A DNA stretch of 64,000 nucleotides from the NCBI RefSeq assembly GCF_024189295.1, contig NZ_JAIZEN010000002.1, positions 62,001 to 126,000 on the forward strand, written 5' to 3'. Positions 28,224 through 36,832 of this stretch are shown one piece after another; positions within the stretch are counted from its first letter, which is position 1; every line of letters starts with the position of its first letter. Source of the stretch: Halobacillus sp. A1. GTDB lineage: Bacteria > Bacillota > Bacilli > Bacillales > Halobacillaceae. A program made the translations under genes and the position numbers. Under the pieces are notes generated by a model. That model had not been told where the DNA came from. It ran no database searches and worked only from the letters and a program-made list of their open reading frames with translations.

Positions 28224-29060
28224 CTATTCTCCTTTTAATACGTTTTCGAATTTCTCTATAAGCTCACTAGCTTCTGGTTCTCTGCCGGTCCAAATCTTAA
28301 ACGCATAAATGGCTTGATGAAGCAGCATTTCATGCCCATAGTGGAGAAAAGCACCTAGCTCATCTGCTCGTTTAAGAAATTTGGTATTCATGGGCCGGTA
28401 GACGATGTCACTGAATAATGCATTTTCCTTTATGTCGTCGAAATCAATGATGGATTGATTTTCATTTGGTGACATCCCGACTGAAGTAGTTTGGATGACG
28501 ACCTCGTACTCACTGATTCTATCACCAGCTTCTTGAATGGTTAATGGCTCAGAAAATTCTTCTCCATTCAATTCTTTTATAATCTGTTCAGCTTTTTGAA
28601 CTGTGCGATTCGCAATATCAACCTGACGCACACCTTTTTGAAGAAAAGCATGGTAGATACCACGGGCTGCTCCTCCACTGCCCAATATTAGTACCTTAGA
28701 CGTATCCTTTAACGTATTTTCGAATCTGGAAGTTACTGAACTGAAATAGCCTATTCCATCAGTATTGTATCCGACCCATTTCCCGTCTTCCACTTTAACT
28801 GTATTTACAGCCCCTAGAAATTCAGCTGCCTGATCCATTTCATCCAAAAACGGGATGATTTGTTCTTTATAAGGTACAGTCACATTGAAGCCGTCTAAGT
28901 TTTCTTTCTTTAAACTTTTTATATTCTCCTCAAATTTATCAGGTTCTATTTCGTAAAGCTGATAACTACCTTCTAAATTTTGAGATTCTAAAAGCTGGTT
29001 GTGAATCCATGGCGATAAAGAATGGCCAATAGGATAACCAATAAGACCGAGTTTCATCAT
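28224..29060 (-). CDS. aroE: Shikimate dehydrogenase
   Basis: A 278-residue AroE, which reduces 3-dehydroshikimate to shikimate with NADPH in aromatic amino-acid synthesis. The shikimate site GYPIGHSLSPWIHNQ and NVTVPYK (catalytic lysine) are at the N-terminus. The NADP loop is VLILGSGGAARGIYHAF. AGGAGG precedes the first of two ATGs. It lies within the yqeH operon, as in most Bacillaceae. Confidence 0.97.
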   Translation of the reverse strand: MMKLGLIGYPIGHSLSPWIHNQLLESQNLEGSYQLYEIEPDKFEENIKSLKKENLDGFNVTVPYKEQIIPFLDEMDQAAEFLGAVNTVKVEDGKWVGYNTDGIGYFSSVTSRFENTLKDTSKVLILGSGGAARGIYHAFLQKGVRQVDIANRTVQKAEQIIKELNGEEFSEPLTIQEAGDRISEYEVVIQTTSVGMSPNENQSIIDFDDIKENALFSDIVYRPMNTKFLKRADELGAFLHYGHEMLLHQAIYAFKIWTGREPEASELIEKFENVLKGE

Positions 29061-29070
29061 CTTTCGCCTC

Positions 29071-30171
29071 CTAAATTAATGATTGGCGCAGGGATACTTT
29101 AACTCCTGCAGGCACGTGAGCTGTAACCGTAATATTCCCCTCCGGCACAGTAGCCCATCCTAAACCTGAAAATACAATATCTGTCTTACCCTCAGGTAAC
29201 CTGAATGTTTGTGCTTTCAATTCAGGAAGGGACTTCATCGTTTCCTCGTCTGGAGGTGAAAGAAGGCCACCTAAGTGATTTCTATACAATTCATCCGCGT
29301 TCTCTAGCTTTGTCCGATGGATATCCAATTCATTGGAGAGGTAACAAATGAACGAAGACCGTTCACCTGAATCAAAATCAAGACGAGCCAGTCCGCCGAA
29401 GTACAATGTTTGTCCTTCGTTAAGTTGATACACTTTTGGCTTTACTTCTTTTCTAGGCGTTATCGTTTTAAGGTCCTGGTCTGAAACATAATGAGCCATC
29501 TGATGTCGATGGATAACCCCTGGTGTGTCGTATAAAGAAGTGCGTTCATCAAGTGGTATATCAATAAAACCTAACGTAGTTCCTGGGAAGTAAGAGGTAG
29601 TAATAGCGTCCTTAACCCCGGAAGTCTGCTGGATCAATTTATTTATGAATGTAGATTTTCCTACATTCGTCGTCCCTACTACGTAGACGTCCTGCTCATT
29701 CCTATGCTTTTCAATTGCCAGAGATAAAGCTTCGATTCCTTCTCCTTTTTGTGCAGAGATGAGAAAAACATCCTCCACGATCAAACCCTGGTCTTTGGCA
29801 GCTGATCTTAACCACTGTTTAACTTTTTTCGGATTGACAGAGTTAGGCAGCACATCCATTTTGTTACCTACGAGGAGGACAGGATTTTGACCTGTCAGCC
29901 GCTTCATACCCGGTATAAAGCTGCCGTTAAAATCAAATATATCTACAATTTGAACGACTAAACCCCGGCTGTCGCTGATTTGATTAAGCATCTCAAGAAA
30001 TTCATCATCTTGATAAGGTACATCCTGTACTTCGTTGTAATGCTTCAAACGAAAGCAGCGCTTGCAAATGATGTCTTCTCTGCTTAAAGCAGATTCGGGA
30101 GCATAACCCGGAAGATTCGGATCGCTGGTTTGGATGACTGCCCCGCACCCCTGGCATTTAACTGTTGTCAT
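29071..30171 (-). CDS. yqeH: Ribosome biogenesis GTPase YqeH
   Basis: A 366-residue circularly permuted GTPase required for 30S maturation. An N-terminal zinc ribbon has CxxC pairs in VKCQGCGAV and IICKRCFRLKH. The G motifs come in permuted order: NKMD (G4), then GTTNVGKSTFIN (G1), TTSYFPGTTLG (G2) and LYDTPG (G3). The C-terminal region is an RNA-binding type domain. The chosen ATG at 30171 has GGGAGGAG upstream and overlaps the end of yqeG by 14 bases. Confidence 0.97.
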   Translation of the reverse strand: MTTVKCQGCGAVIQTSDPNLPGYAPESALSREDIICKRCFRLKHYNEVQDVPYQDDEFLEMLNQISDSRGLVVQIVDIFDFNGSFIPGMKRLTGQNPVLLVGNKMDVLPNSVNPKKVKQWLRSAAKDQGLIVEDVFLISAQKGEGIEALSLAIEKHRNEQDVYVVGTTNVGKSTFINKLIQQTSGVKDAITTSYFPGTTLGFIDIPLDERTSLYDTPGVIHRHQMAHYVSDQDLKTITPRKEVKPKVYQLNEGQTLYFGGLARLDFDSGERSSFICYLSNELDIHRTKLENADELYRNHLGGLLSPPDEETMKSLPELKAQTFRLPEGKTDIVFSGLGWATVPEGNITVTAHVPAGVKVSLRQSLI

Positions 30172-30694
30172 CTTTAGAATTCTCCTCCCATTCAATCTTG
30201 CCTTTACGTTTCATCCATTTAAGAATTCTCCGCTCTATTTTACGGTTGAATTTTGTGATAAAGCCATCGGTTTCAACGATCGGCACAACAAGAATCGTGT
30301 GAATACCTGCCAAATTACCGCCTAAGACATCGGTCATTATTTGATCGCCTACTACTACAAGTTCATCTTTTTTAACATTCATTTCCTTCTGAGCCTTTTT
30401 AAAAGCTTTGGATAATGGCTTCCTTGCACTATGGATAAAAGTCGTATCCAATGGCTCAGAAAATAACTTGACTCTATTTTCATTATTATTCGATGCTATG
30501 ATCACTTGAATGCCATGACGGTTCATAAGTTGAAACCATTCAACAATCTCCTCAGTAGCATCAGGCTTGTCCCAAGCCACAAGAGTGTTATCCAAATCTG
30601 TAATGACACCCTTAATACCTTTATCTTTCAAAACGAGAGGATTAATGTCATACACACTATCCACGTGTTCGTTCGGAAGAAAATTTTTCAACAT
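30158..30694 (-). CDS. yqeG: HAD-family phosphatase YqeG
   Basis: A ~178-residue HAD subfamily IIIA protein. The phosphorylated aspartate motif is VITDLDNTLVAWD, motif II is VIIASNNNE, and the late motif is VVGDQIMTDVLGG. A role as a phosphatidylglycerophosphatase-like enzyme is known for eukaryotic relatives; in bacilli the substrate is not settled. The ATG at 30694 has GGGGTG six bases upstream; a GTG three codons earlier overlaps that site. First gene of the yqeG-yqeM operon. Confidence 0.93.
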   Translation of the reverse strand: MLKNFLPNEHVDSVYDINPLVLKDKGIKGVITDLDNTLVAWDKPDATEEIVEWFQLMNRHGIQVIIASNNNENRVKLFSEPLDTTFIHSARKPLSKAFKKAQKEMNVKKDELVVVGDQIMTDVLGGNLAGIHTILVVPIVETDGFITKFNRKIERRILKWMKRKGKIEWEENSKDDNS

Positions 30695-30825
30695 TCTATT
30701 CACCCCATCTTTAACGACAAATTCCCTTACCTATCATATACAAAAACCTTCAGTGTTTCAAAAGAATCCTGATATTCTCTAACTTATTACAAGAATCGTT
30801 CGACAATTCGCGACATAAATGACCT

Positions 30826-30926
30826 TGTGGATAACTTTATGCACACATTCCACACATCCTAACACTCTATAGAACAGGAACATCCTCCTTCAACATGAAA
30901 ACTTATCTACATTTCACTGTTGATAA
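30826..30926. promoter_or_regulatory. DnaA-box cluster upstream of sda
   Basis: The 310-base gap between yqeG and sda contains one perfect DnaA box (TGTGGATAA, 30826-30834) and three with a single mismatch: TTATGCACA (30837-30845), TTATCTACA (30903-30911) and TGTTGATAA (30918-30926). In B. subtilis DnaA controls sda transcription so that Sda pulses with replication initiation; this layout fits that logic. It precedes sda by about 90 bases. Confidence 0.8.
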
Positions 30927-31013
30927 GGTGGTTATTGTGGCTATGATTAACTCGTGATATGGTTGGAAAGTAGTAAAACTTCCGAGCTCTATATTAAACA
31001 GGAGGTGGCTGCC

Positions 31014-31181
31014 ATTCGGCAGAATAAGATGAAACAATTATCTGATACCCTGTTATTACAATCTTACCACAAAGCCATACAACTCAATCTTTCTAAAGAT
31101 TTCATTAACCAAATAGAAAGGGAAATCATTGATAGAAAACTCTATCATTTATTAGACCGAACGAACCCAATGGTTGGTTGA
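31014..31181 (+). CDS. sda: Sporulation inhibitor Sda
   Basis: Sda blocks the sporulation kinase KinA when replication is impaired. The diagnostic helical hairpin MKQLSDTLLLQSYHKAIQLN-LSKDFINQIEREI is plain. The conventional ATG is at 31029 but has no ribosome site. The strong AGGAGG at 31000-31005 is spaced 8 bases from an in-frame ATT at 31014, so I place the start there as a rare AUU initiation, giving 55 residues. If ATG 31029 is used, the protein has 50. A DnaA-box cluster lies upstream and a terminator downstream. Confidence 0.85.
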   Translation: MRQNKMKQLSDTLLLQSYHKAIQLNLSKDFINQIEREIIDRKLYHLLDRTNPMVG

Positions 31182-31210
31182 TAGCAAAATCAGGAAAATA
31201 GGCCTAGTTG

Positions 31211-31243
31211 AAAAACGTCAAATCAGATTTGACGTTTTTTTTT
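31211..31243 (+). terminator. Terminator of sda
   Basis: A perfect 14-bp inverted repeat (31211-31224 with 31226-31239) with a very small loop, continuing into a T9 run. Confidence 0.92.
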
Positions 31244-31337
31244 AATATTTTTTTTTCATAACCTGCTTCCGATTTTCTTCATATTTATATATTTTGAGAA
31301 AAAGGACAACAATAAAATGGTTTATAGGAGTATTCAG

Positions 31338-31367
31338 TTGAATCTTTGACTGTTTTTTGATTACAAT
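31338..31367 (+). promoter_or_regulatory. Probable sigma-A promoter of the mrp operon
   Basis: TTGAAT (31338-31343), an 18-base spacer and TACAAT (31362-31367) lie ~57 bases before the mrpA start. An alternative -35 (TTGACT) is too close to this -10. Confidence 0.5.
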
Positions 31368-31423
31368 TGAGTGAACCAACTATAACAATATGCTGGATCT
31401 TAGTTCGAGGGAGGATCAACCAG

Positions 31424-33757
31424 ATGCTACTGGCTGTACTATTGCCTTTTATTATCGCTATTTTCATTCCATTTTTAAGTAAGTGGAAACACAAGCTTCA
31501 CACGGGTTTTTTCGTTACTGCTGTACCTGTTGTGATCTTTATTTATTTTGCACGATTTATAGGACCGGGATTCGAGCCTGTTGAAAGAGAATATTCCTGG
31601 ATACCATCATTGGATATGAACTTTTTATTCTATCTTGATGGTTTGAGCTTACTATTCATTTTACTTATAAGTGGAATAGGCTCCCTAGTTGCATTTTATT
31701 CGATCTATTACCTACATAAATCGGAGCAACTGGGACATTTTTATGTTTACTTTTTATTATTCATGGGTTCCATGCTGGGAATCGTATTATCTGATAACGT
31801 ATACGTTTTATATACGTTCTGGGAATTCACTTCCCTATCATCATTCCTTCTTATCGGATTTTGGAATCACAGGGAAGGTTCTCGGTATGGGGCTCTGAAA
31901 TCCATGCTGATTACAGTCTTTGGAGGGCTGAGTCTACTTGGTGGCTTAGTGTTCATGAGCGGAATTACTGGAACTGCAAGTATTCAGGAAATGATGAGTC
32001 AGCAAGAATTGATTTTAAATCATGACTTCTTCCCACTCATCCTGACCTTGATTCTATTAGGAGCATTTACGAAATCTGCTCAGTTCCCATTCCACATTTG
32101 GCTTCCAGATGCAATGGAAGCGCCGACACCTGTCAGTGCGTATTTACACTCGGCAACTATGGTTAAAGCCGGAATTTTCTTAGTTGCGCGCTTTCTTCCT
32201 ATGCTTTCTGTTTCAGAGTGGTTCTTTATTATCGTATCTGCAGTCGGAATAGCCACGTTATGCTGGGGATCCTATATGGCTGTAAGACAGACTGACTTAA
32301 AAGGAATCCTTGCCTTTTCAACAATCAGTCAGCTCGGGATGATCATGGCTATGCTTGGTTTCGGTACAAAAGCAGCTATTTTTGCTGCAGTTTTCCACAT
32401 TTTGAACCATGCGACCTTTAAAGGCAGCTTGTTCATGATTGCTGGAATAGTAGATCACGAAACCGGTTCGAGGGACATTAGGAAATTAGGAGGGCTCATG
32501 ACATTCCTCCCGATTACGGCTACTTTAGCTGTCATCGCTTCATTTTCGATGGCGGGTGTTCCGTTTCCGTTCCTTAACGGATTCTATAGTAAGGAAATGT
32601 TTTTTGATGCTGCCGTGACTATGGACTTGTCTGTTACTGGCATTGCAGCAACATTGCAGACTTTATTCCCTTACTTGGCCGTACTAGGAAGCATTTTCAC
32701 ATTTGTATATTCTATGTACTTCTTCTTCGGCACTTTCCGAGGAAAAGCGAACATTGATGAGCTTCCCAAGAAGCCCCACGAGGCACCGGCGGGAATGTTG
32801 GTTTCTCCAGCTATCTTAGTACTTGGCGTCATCATCATCGGATTGTTCCCAGATTTGATCAACAAACCTTTCATAGAGCATGCGGCTTCAGCGGCTTATG
32901 GAAGTGAAAATGTGAAAGATATATATTACTGGCACGGATTATCACCGGCATTCATTATGTCGATTACTGTACTGGTATTCGGAACGATTCTTTACCTGTC
33001 TATTCCGAAGTGGGCTTCCATTTACAACGCAGTCCCAGGCCGTCTAAGTTTAAACACATTTTATGACGGGCTTGTCGAGCGCACAGAAAGATATTCAACT
33101 ATCATTACTAACAGCTATATGAACGGCTCACTGGGGCGATATGTCCGTTTGATACTAGTGGCTATAGTTGTAGTAACTTTCGGCACCATGGCTCTTACAG
33201 GCGGGTTTACTCTTGATTTCGGTAACGTGTCAGAGGTGACCCTGCACGAAGTACTGATCGCAGTCGTCATGGTCATTGCTGCAATAGGTACGATCATAGC
33301 TAAAAACAGAATTGCTGCCATTCTGATCTTAGGTGTTGTCGGTTACGGGTTAGCGATGTTGTTTGTGCTCTACAGAGCACCTGACTTGGCCTTGACCCAA
33401 CTTATCGTCGAAACAGTAACCGTAGCTCTATTCTTACTCGTGTTTTACCACTTGCCTAATCTTGAGCCGCACCATGAATCATCATTAACAAAAGCGATGA
33501 ATTTGATCATATCGGTCGGCTACGGCTTATTGATGACAATGGTTGCTATTTCTGCCCACAGCCATAAGATGTTCGATACTATGTCAAGTTACTTTGTAGA
33601 TAATTCCTATAAGCTCGGCGGTGGAGATAATATAGTAAACGTCATTCTTGTCGACTTCCGTGGGTTAGATACGTTGTTTGAAATTGCTGTGTTAGGAATT
33701 GCTGCGATGGCTATTTTCGGATTGATTCGATTACGCGGAAAGAATAAGGAGGAGTAA
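31424..33757 (+). CDS. mrpA: Na+/H+ antiporter subunit A
   Basis: A ~777-residue MrpA, the largest membrane subunit of the Mrp multi-subunit Na+/H+ antiporter. It is homologous to the NuoL proton-pumping subunit. The NuoL-like part holds the conserved lysine segment GAFTKSAQFPFHIWLPDAMEAPTPVSAYLHSATMVKAG (named by its key residues K, H and E). The C-terminal third carries DUF4040/MbhD-like (LFVLYRAPDLALTQLIVET) and MbhE-like parts ending in NVILVDFRGLDTLFEIAVLG. The ATG at 31424 has GGGAGGAT upstream. No MrpB sequence is fused to it. Confidence 0.95.
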   Translation: MLLAVLLPFIIAIFIPFLSKWKHKLHTGFFVTAVPVVIFIYFARFIGPGFEPVEREYSWIPSLDMNFLFYLDGLSLLFILLISGIGSLVAFYSIYYLHKSEQLGHFYVYFLLFMGSMLGIVLSDNVYVLYTFWEFTSLSSFLLIGFWNHREGSRYGALKSMLITVFGGLSLLGGLVFMSGITGTASIQEMMSQQELILNHDFFPLILTLILLGAFTKSAQFPFHIWLPDAMEAPTPVSAYLHSATMVKAGIFLVARFLPMLSVSEWFFIIVSAVGIATLCWGSYMAVRQTDLKGILAFSTISQLGMIMAMLGFGTKAAIFAAVFHILNHATFKGSLFMIAGIVDHETGSRDIRKLGGLMTFLPITATLAVIASFSMAGVPFPFLNGFYSKEMFFDAAVTMDLSVTGIAATLQTLFPYLAVLGSIFTFVYSMYFFFGTFRGKANIDELPKKPHEAPAGMLVSPAILVLGVIIIGLFPDLINKPFIEHAASAAYGSENVKDIYYWHGLSPAFIMSITVLVFGTILYLSIPKWASIYNAVPGRLSLNTFYDGLVERTERYSTIITNSYMNGSLGRYVRLILVAIVVVTFGTMALTGGFTLDFGNVSEVTLHEVLIAVVMVIAAIGTIIAKNRIAAILILGVVGYGLAMLFVLYRAPDLALTQLIVETVTVALFLLVFYHLPNLEPHHESSLTKAMNLIISVGYGLLMTMVAISAHSHKMFDTMSSYFVDNSYKLGGGDNIVNVILVDFRGLDTLFEIAVLGIAAMAIFGLIRLRGKNKEE

Positions 33758-33760
33758 CTC

Positions 33761-34099
33761 ATGGAGATCATTATGGCAGTCCTTGCCGGTACTTTATTCA
33801 CAACAGGAGTATATAACCTCCTCCAAAAGCAGCTCCTCCGAATCGTAATCGGTACCGCATTAATATCTCACGGTGCCCACTTGTTCATTTTGACGATGGG
33901 AGAGCTTAAAAGAGGAGCGCCGCCGATTCTGACGGATGGAATTGACCAATATACAGATCCGCTTCCGCAAGCCTTGATCTTGACTTCTATCGTTATTAGT
34001 TTCGGGGTGACGAGCTTACTGCTCGTATTAGCTTATCGAGCCTCCAAGATTAACGGCACAGACAATATGGAGCAATTGAGGGGAAACGATTATGAGTAA
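33761..34099 (+). CDS. mrpC: Na+/H+ antiporter subunit C
   Basis: A 112-residue three-helix membrane protein homologous to NuoK. The family segment IVIGTALISHGAHLFILTMG and PLPQALILTSIVISFGVTS are present. Its ribosome site (AAGGAGGAG) lies in the last codons of mrpA, and the start is only 3 bases after the mrpA stop. There is therefore no room for the mrpB gene normally found between A and C. Confidence 0.95.
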   Translation: MEIIMAVLAGTLFTTGVYNLLQKQLLRIVIGTALISHGAHLFILTMGELKRGAPPILTDGIDQYTDPLPQALILTSIVISFGVTSLLLVLAYRASKINGTDNMEQLRGNDYE

Positions 34100-35579
34100 T
34101 TTATTAGCTTTAACAATTATATGGCCGTTATTGGCAGCAATCATTACGGCCTTTTTCAATAATAAGAAAAATACAGTTCGAGTCATGTCTCAAATGTTTA
34201 CACTGATCAATTTAGCTCTTGTAAGTGTCGTTCTTTTTCTGATTTCAACAAACGGAACGATCATCCTTGAAACGGGAAGCTATGAAGCTCCGTTCGGCAT
34301 TGTGATAGTTGGAGATATGCTGTCTATCACTTTAGTATTGACCACGAATATAGTGGCTGCTGCTTGTGTATTTTATGCACCAAAGTCACTGACCGAGCAG
34401 CAAGAATCTTTCTTCTTTTACAGCTTCTTTTTCATGCTGATCAGTGGAGTCAGCGGTGCATTTCTTACAGGAGACTTATTCAACCTTTTCGTATTCTTTG
34501 AAGTACTGCTCATGGCTTCATACGGGTTGATCGTACTCGGAAATGGAAAAGCGCAGCTAAGAGAATCTTTGAAATATGTACTAATTAACTTATTCTCATC
34601 CATGCTGTTTGTAACGACCATTGCCTTTTTATATTCCGTCGTTGGATCGGTAAATATGGCTCAGGTTTCTCAGAGGGTGCAGGAAGTCGAACAACAAGGG
34701 ATCCTTACAACAATTGCCATGCTGTTCTTCTTTGTTTTCGCAACGAAAGCAGCAGTTTTCCCCTTGTATTATTGGCTGCCAAGGCCTTATATAGTTCCGA
34801 ACCCAGTCGTTTCCGCCCTTTTTGGGGCCTTGCTTACTAAGGTTGGAATTTATTCGATCCTTAGAGTGTTCACCTTGATCTTCGTAGGCGAAACCGACCT
34901 TACTCACACTATTTTCATATATTTAGCTGCATTTACTATGATTTTTGGAGTAATCGGCGCATTATCTACCAACAATATCAAACTGATCGTAGCTTATAAC
35001 ATTATTCCTGCTGTCGGTTTTATGATGATGGGAATAGGCATATTTTCAGAAACAGCGCTCAGCGGCACGATTTATTATTTAATTAATGATATGGTAATTA
35101 AAGCAGCACTCTTCCTGCTCGTTGGCCTCATCGCTTATGTAGCGGGAACTTCTGACTTAAGAAAAATGAATGGACTGATTCACCATTACCCAGTCCTCGG
35201 ATGGTTCTTTTTCATCGCTACTCTTGTTTTAGCGGGTATTCCACCGTTCAGTGGTTTTGTAGGAAAGCTGCTTCTTATCCAGGGCGGGTTGGCGCAAGAA
35301 GAAATAATGGTAGTTATCGCTTCACTCGTATCGAGCCTGCTCATTTTATTCTCTATGATCAGAATCTTTATTCGTGGATTTTGGGGTGAAAAGCAGGATG
35401 CTCCCCCTCACCCTGAAAGAAGCGGAGCAGCTCGCCGTATGACTTGGCCGATCGCGGTCCTGCTATCAATTACTGTTCTTCTGGGTGTTGGAGCTGAATG
35501 GTTTTATCCTTCCGTAGAAGAAATGGGAGAATATTTAATGAACCCGCAAATCTATATTGATTCTGTAATAAAGGAGTAG
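34092..35579 (+). CDS. mrpD: Na+/H+ antiporter subunit D
   Basis: A 495-residue NuoN/NuoM-like antiporter subunit with about 14 helices. The conserved glutamate sits in FNLFVFFEVLLMASYGLIVLG (key residue E in FFEV) and the lysine in FVFATKAAVFPLYYWLP. A further lysine-bearing region is YLINDMVIKAALFLLVG. The start overlaps mrpC by 8 bases, with GAGGGG upstream. Mrp complexes export Na+ in exchange for H+ and support salt and alkali tolerance. Confidence 0.96.
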   Translation: MSNLLALTIIWPLLAAIITAFFNNKKNTVRVMSQMFTLINLALVSVVLFLISTNGTIILETGSYEAPFGIVIVGDMLSITLVLTTNIVAAACVFYAPKSLTEQQESFFFYSFFFMLISGVSGAFLTGDLFNLFVFFEVLLMASYGLIVLGNGKAQLRESLKYVLINLFSSMLFVTTIAFLYSVVGSVNMAQVSQRVQEVEQQGILTTIAMLFFFVFATKAAVFPLYYWLPRPYIVPNPVVSALFGALLTKVGIYSILRVFTLIFVGETDLTHTIFIYLAAFTMIFGVIGALSTNNIKLIVAYNIIPAVGFMMMGIGIFSETALSGTIYYLINDMVIKAALFLLVGLIAYVAGTSDLRKMNGLIHHYPVLGWFFFIATLVLAGIPPFSGFVGKLLLIQGGLAQEEIMVVIASLVSSLLILFSMIRIFIRGFWGEKQDAPPHPERSGAARRMTWPIAVLLSITVLLGVGAEWFYPSVEEMGEYLMNPQIYIDSVIKE

Positions 35580-35586
35580 ACAGCTA

Positions 35587-36063
35587 ATGCCTTATCAAAT
35601 TGTCCTCAACATTATCATTGCTGTCATGTGGATGTTTCTAAGTGAGACGTATAACTTTACTACTTTCTTAGTAGGTTACCTGATTGGTATTCTGATGTTG
35701 GTAGTACTACAGAGGTTCATCCCTGACACGTTTTACATGCAGAGGGTTTTCAGTGTAATTAAGCTGATCTTACTCTTTGTCCGAGAACTATTACTTTCAA
35801 ACATCGATATCGTAAAACTCGTTTACAAACCAAAATTAGATATGAAACCGGGAATTTTTGAACTTCCCATTGATCTGAAAAGTAATTGGGAGATCACCTT
35901 GCTTGCCAATTTGATTTCATTGACTCCCGGAACTCTTTCTTTAGATGTGAGTGAGGATTACTCAAAAATTTACGTCCACGCTATGGACATTCCAGATGTT
36001 GAAGCCTCAGTTACGGAAATCAAAGAAACGTTTGAAAAAGCTATCATGGAGGTGACACGGTAA
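35587..36063 (+). CDS. mrpE: Na+/H+ antiporter subunit E
   Basis: A 158-residue MrpE with two or three N-terminal helices and a small cytoplasmic domain containing IELPIDLKSNWEITLLANLISLTPGTL-type residues (here FELPIDLKSNWEITLLANLI then SLTPGTLSLD). AAAGGAG precedes the ATG. Its TAA stop shares a base with the mrpF start. Confidence 0.95.
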   Translation: MPYQIVLNIIIAVMWMFLSETYNFTTFLVGYLIGILMLVVLQRFIPDTFYMQRVFSVIKLILLFVRELLLSNIDIVKLVYKPKLDMKPGIFELPIDLKSNWEITLLANLISLTPGTLSLDVSEDYSKIYVHAMDIPDVEASVTEIKETFEKAIMEVTR

Positions 36064-36374
36064 TGGAGCAAACTTTAGAAATTACCCAATCACTAATCCA
36101 AGTCTCTGCAATTATCTCAATTATCGGTGTATCCTTGTCTGTAATGATCTTGCTTTATCGGGTCATCAAAGGACCGACCAATCCTGATAGAGCGGTCGCA
36201 TTAGATATATTTGGAGTGAACATCATGGGCTTAGCAGGCATCATCGCCATCCTGCTGGTTTCTACACAATTCAATGATGTTATTTTATTGATTGGTATAC
36301 TATTATTTATCGGAACCATAGCGCTGGCGAAATTCATTGAAAAGGGTGTTATCATTGAGCGGGACATGGATTAA
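36063..36374 (+). CDS. mrpF: Na+/H+ antiporter subunit F
   Basis: A 103-residue three-helix membrane protein with the family segment VIKGPTNPDRAVALDIFGVN. GGAGGTGA precedes the ATG, which overlaps the mrpE stop (TAATG). MrpF is part of the small-subunit module thought to form part of the cation path. Confidence 0.95.
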   Translation: MEQTLEITQSLIQVSAIISIIGVSLSVMILLYRVIKGPTNPDRAVALDIFGVNIMGLAGIIAILLVSTQFNDVILLIGILLFIGTIALAKFIEKGVIIERDMD

Positions 36375-36705
36375 TATTGTTTTTGATTTGCTCATATGTT
36401 TTTTCTTATTATCAGGCACCTTTTTCTTGATTTCCGGTTCTATCGGAGTGTTAAGATTTCCGGATGTTTACACCCGCCTGCACGCGGCTACAAAAAGTGC
36501 CACTTTAGGTGTCGCAGGGATATTGATAGGTGCCTTCATCTTCATGTACGTGGAACATGACATCATCAGCGGTAAACTACTGCTGGGTGTTCTGTTCATC
36601 CTACTCACTGCTCCTGTTTCAGGTCACATGATCGGCAGAGCAGCTTACAAAAGCGGCGTTCCTTTATGGGAAGAGAGCATACAGGATGATTATAAACAAA
36701 ATTAA
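36355..36705 (+). CDS. mrpG: Na+/H+ antiporter subunit G
   Basis: A ~116-residue three-helix protein with the hallmark GSIGVLRFPDVYTRLHAATKS. The best start is TTG at 36355, 8 bases after AAAAGGG, giving MSGTWINIVFDLL. It overlaps the mrpF end by about 20 bases. No ATG is available before the first helix. Last gene of the operon; a terminator follows at 36717. Confidence 0.93.
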   Translation: MSGTWINIVFDLLICFFLLSGTFFLISGSIGVLRFPDVYTRLHAATKSATLGVAGILIGAFIFMYVEHDIISGKLLLGVLFILLTAPVSGHMIGRAAYKSGVPLWEESIQDDYKQN

Positions 36706-36716
36706 TAATGAAGCAG

Positions 36717-36747
36717 AAAAGCAGCCATTCTCCTGGCTGCTTTTTTA
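36717..36747 (+). terminator. Terminator of the mrp operon
   Basis: AAAAGCAGCC (36717-36726) pairs with GGCTGCTTTT (36735-36744) over an 8-base loop and runs into TTTTTTATTT. Confidence 0.92.
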
Positions 36748-36764
36748 TTTGCTTTAGTACAGGC

Positions 36765-36792
36765 ACGGTCAGGTTTCTTTCGACATACACTT
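36765..36792 (+). promoter_or_regulatory. Possible sigma-K-type promoter of sigK
   Basis: AC at 36765-36766 is followed after 17 bases by CATACACTT (36784-36792). This resembles the sigma-K pattern AC-N16/17-CATAnnnTA; the final A is not matched. sigK is first read by sigma-E and then by sigma-K in B. subtilis. The -35 fit to sigma-E is poor. Confidence 0.4.
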
Positions 36793-36832
36793 GTGGTAGG
36801 CAGTTGCCCAATACACGAGGAGGTGTGTTTTT

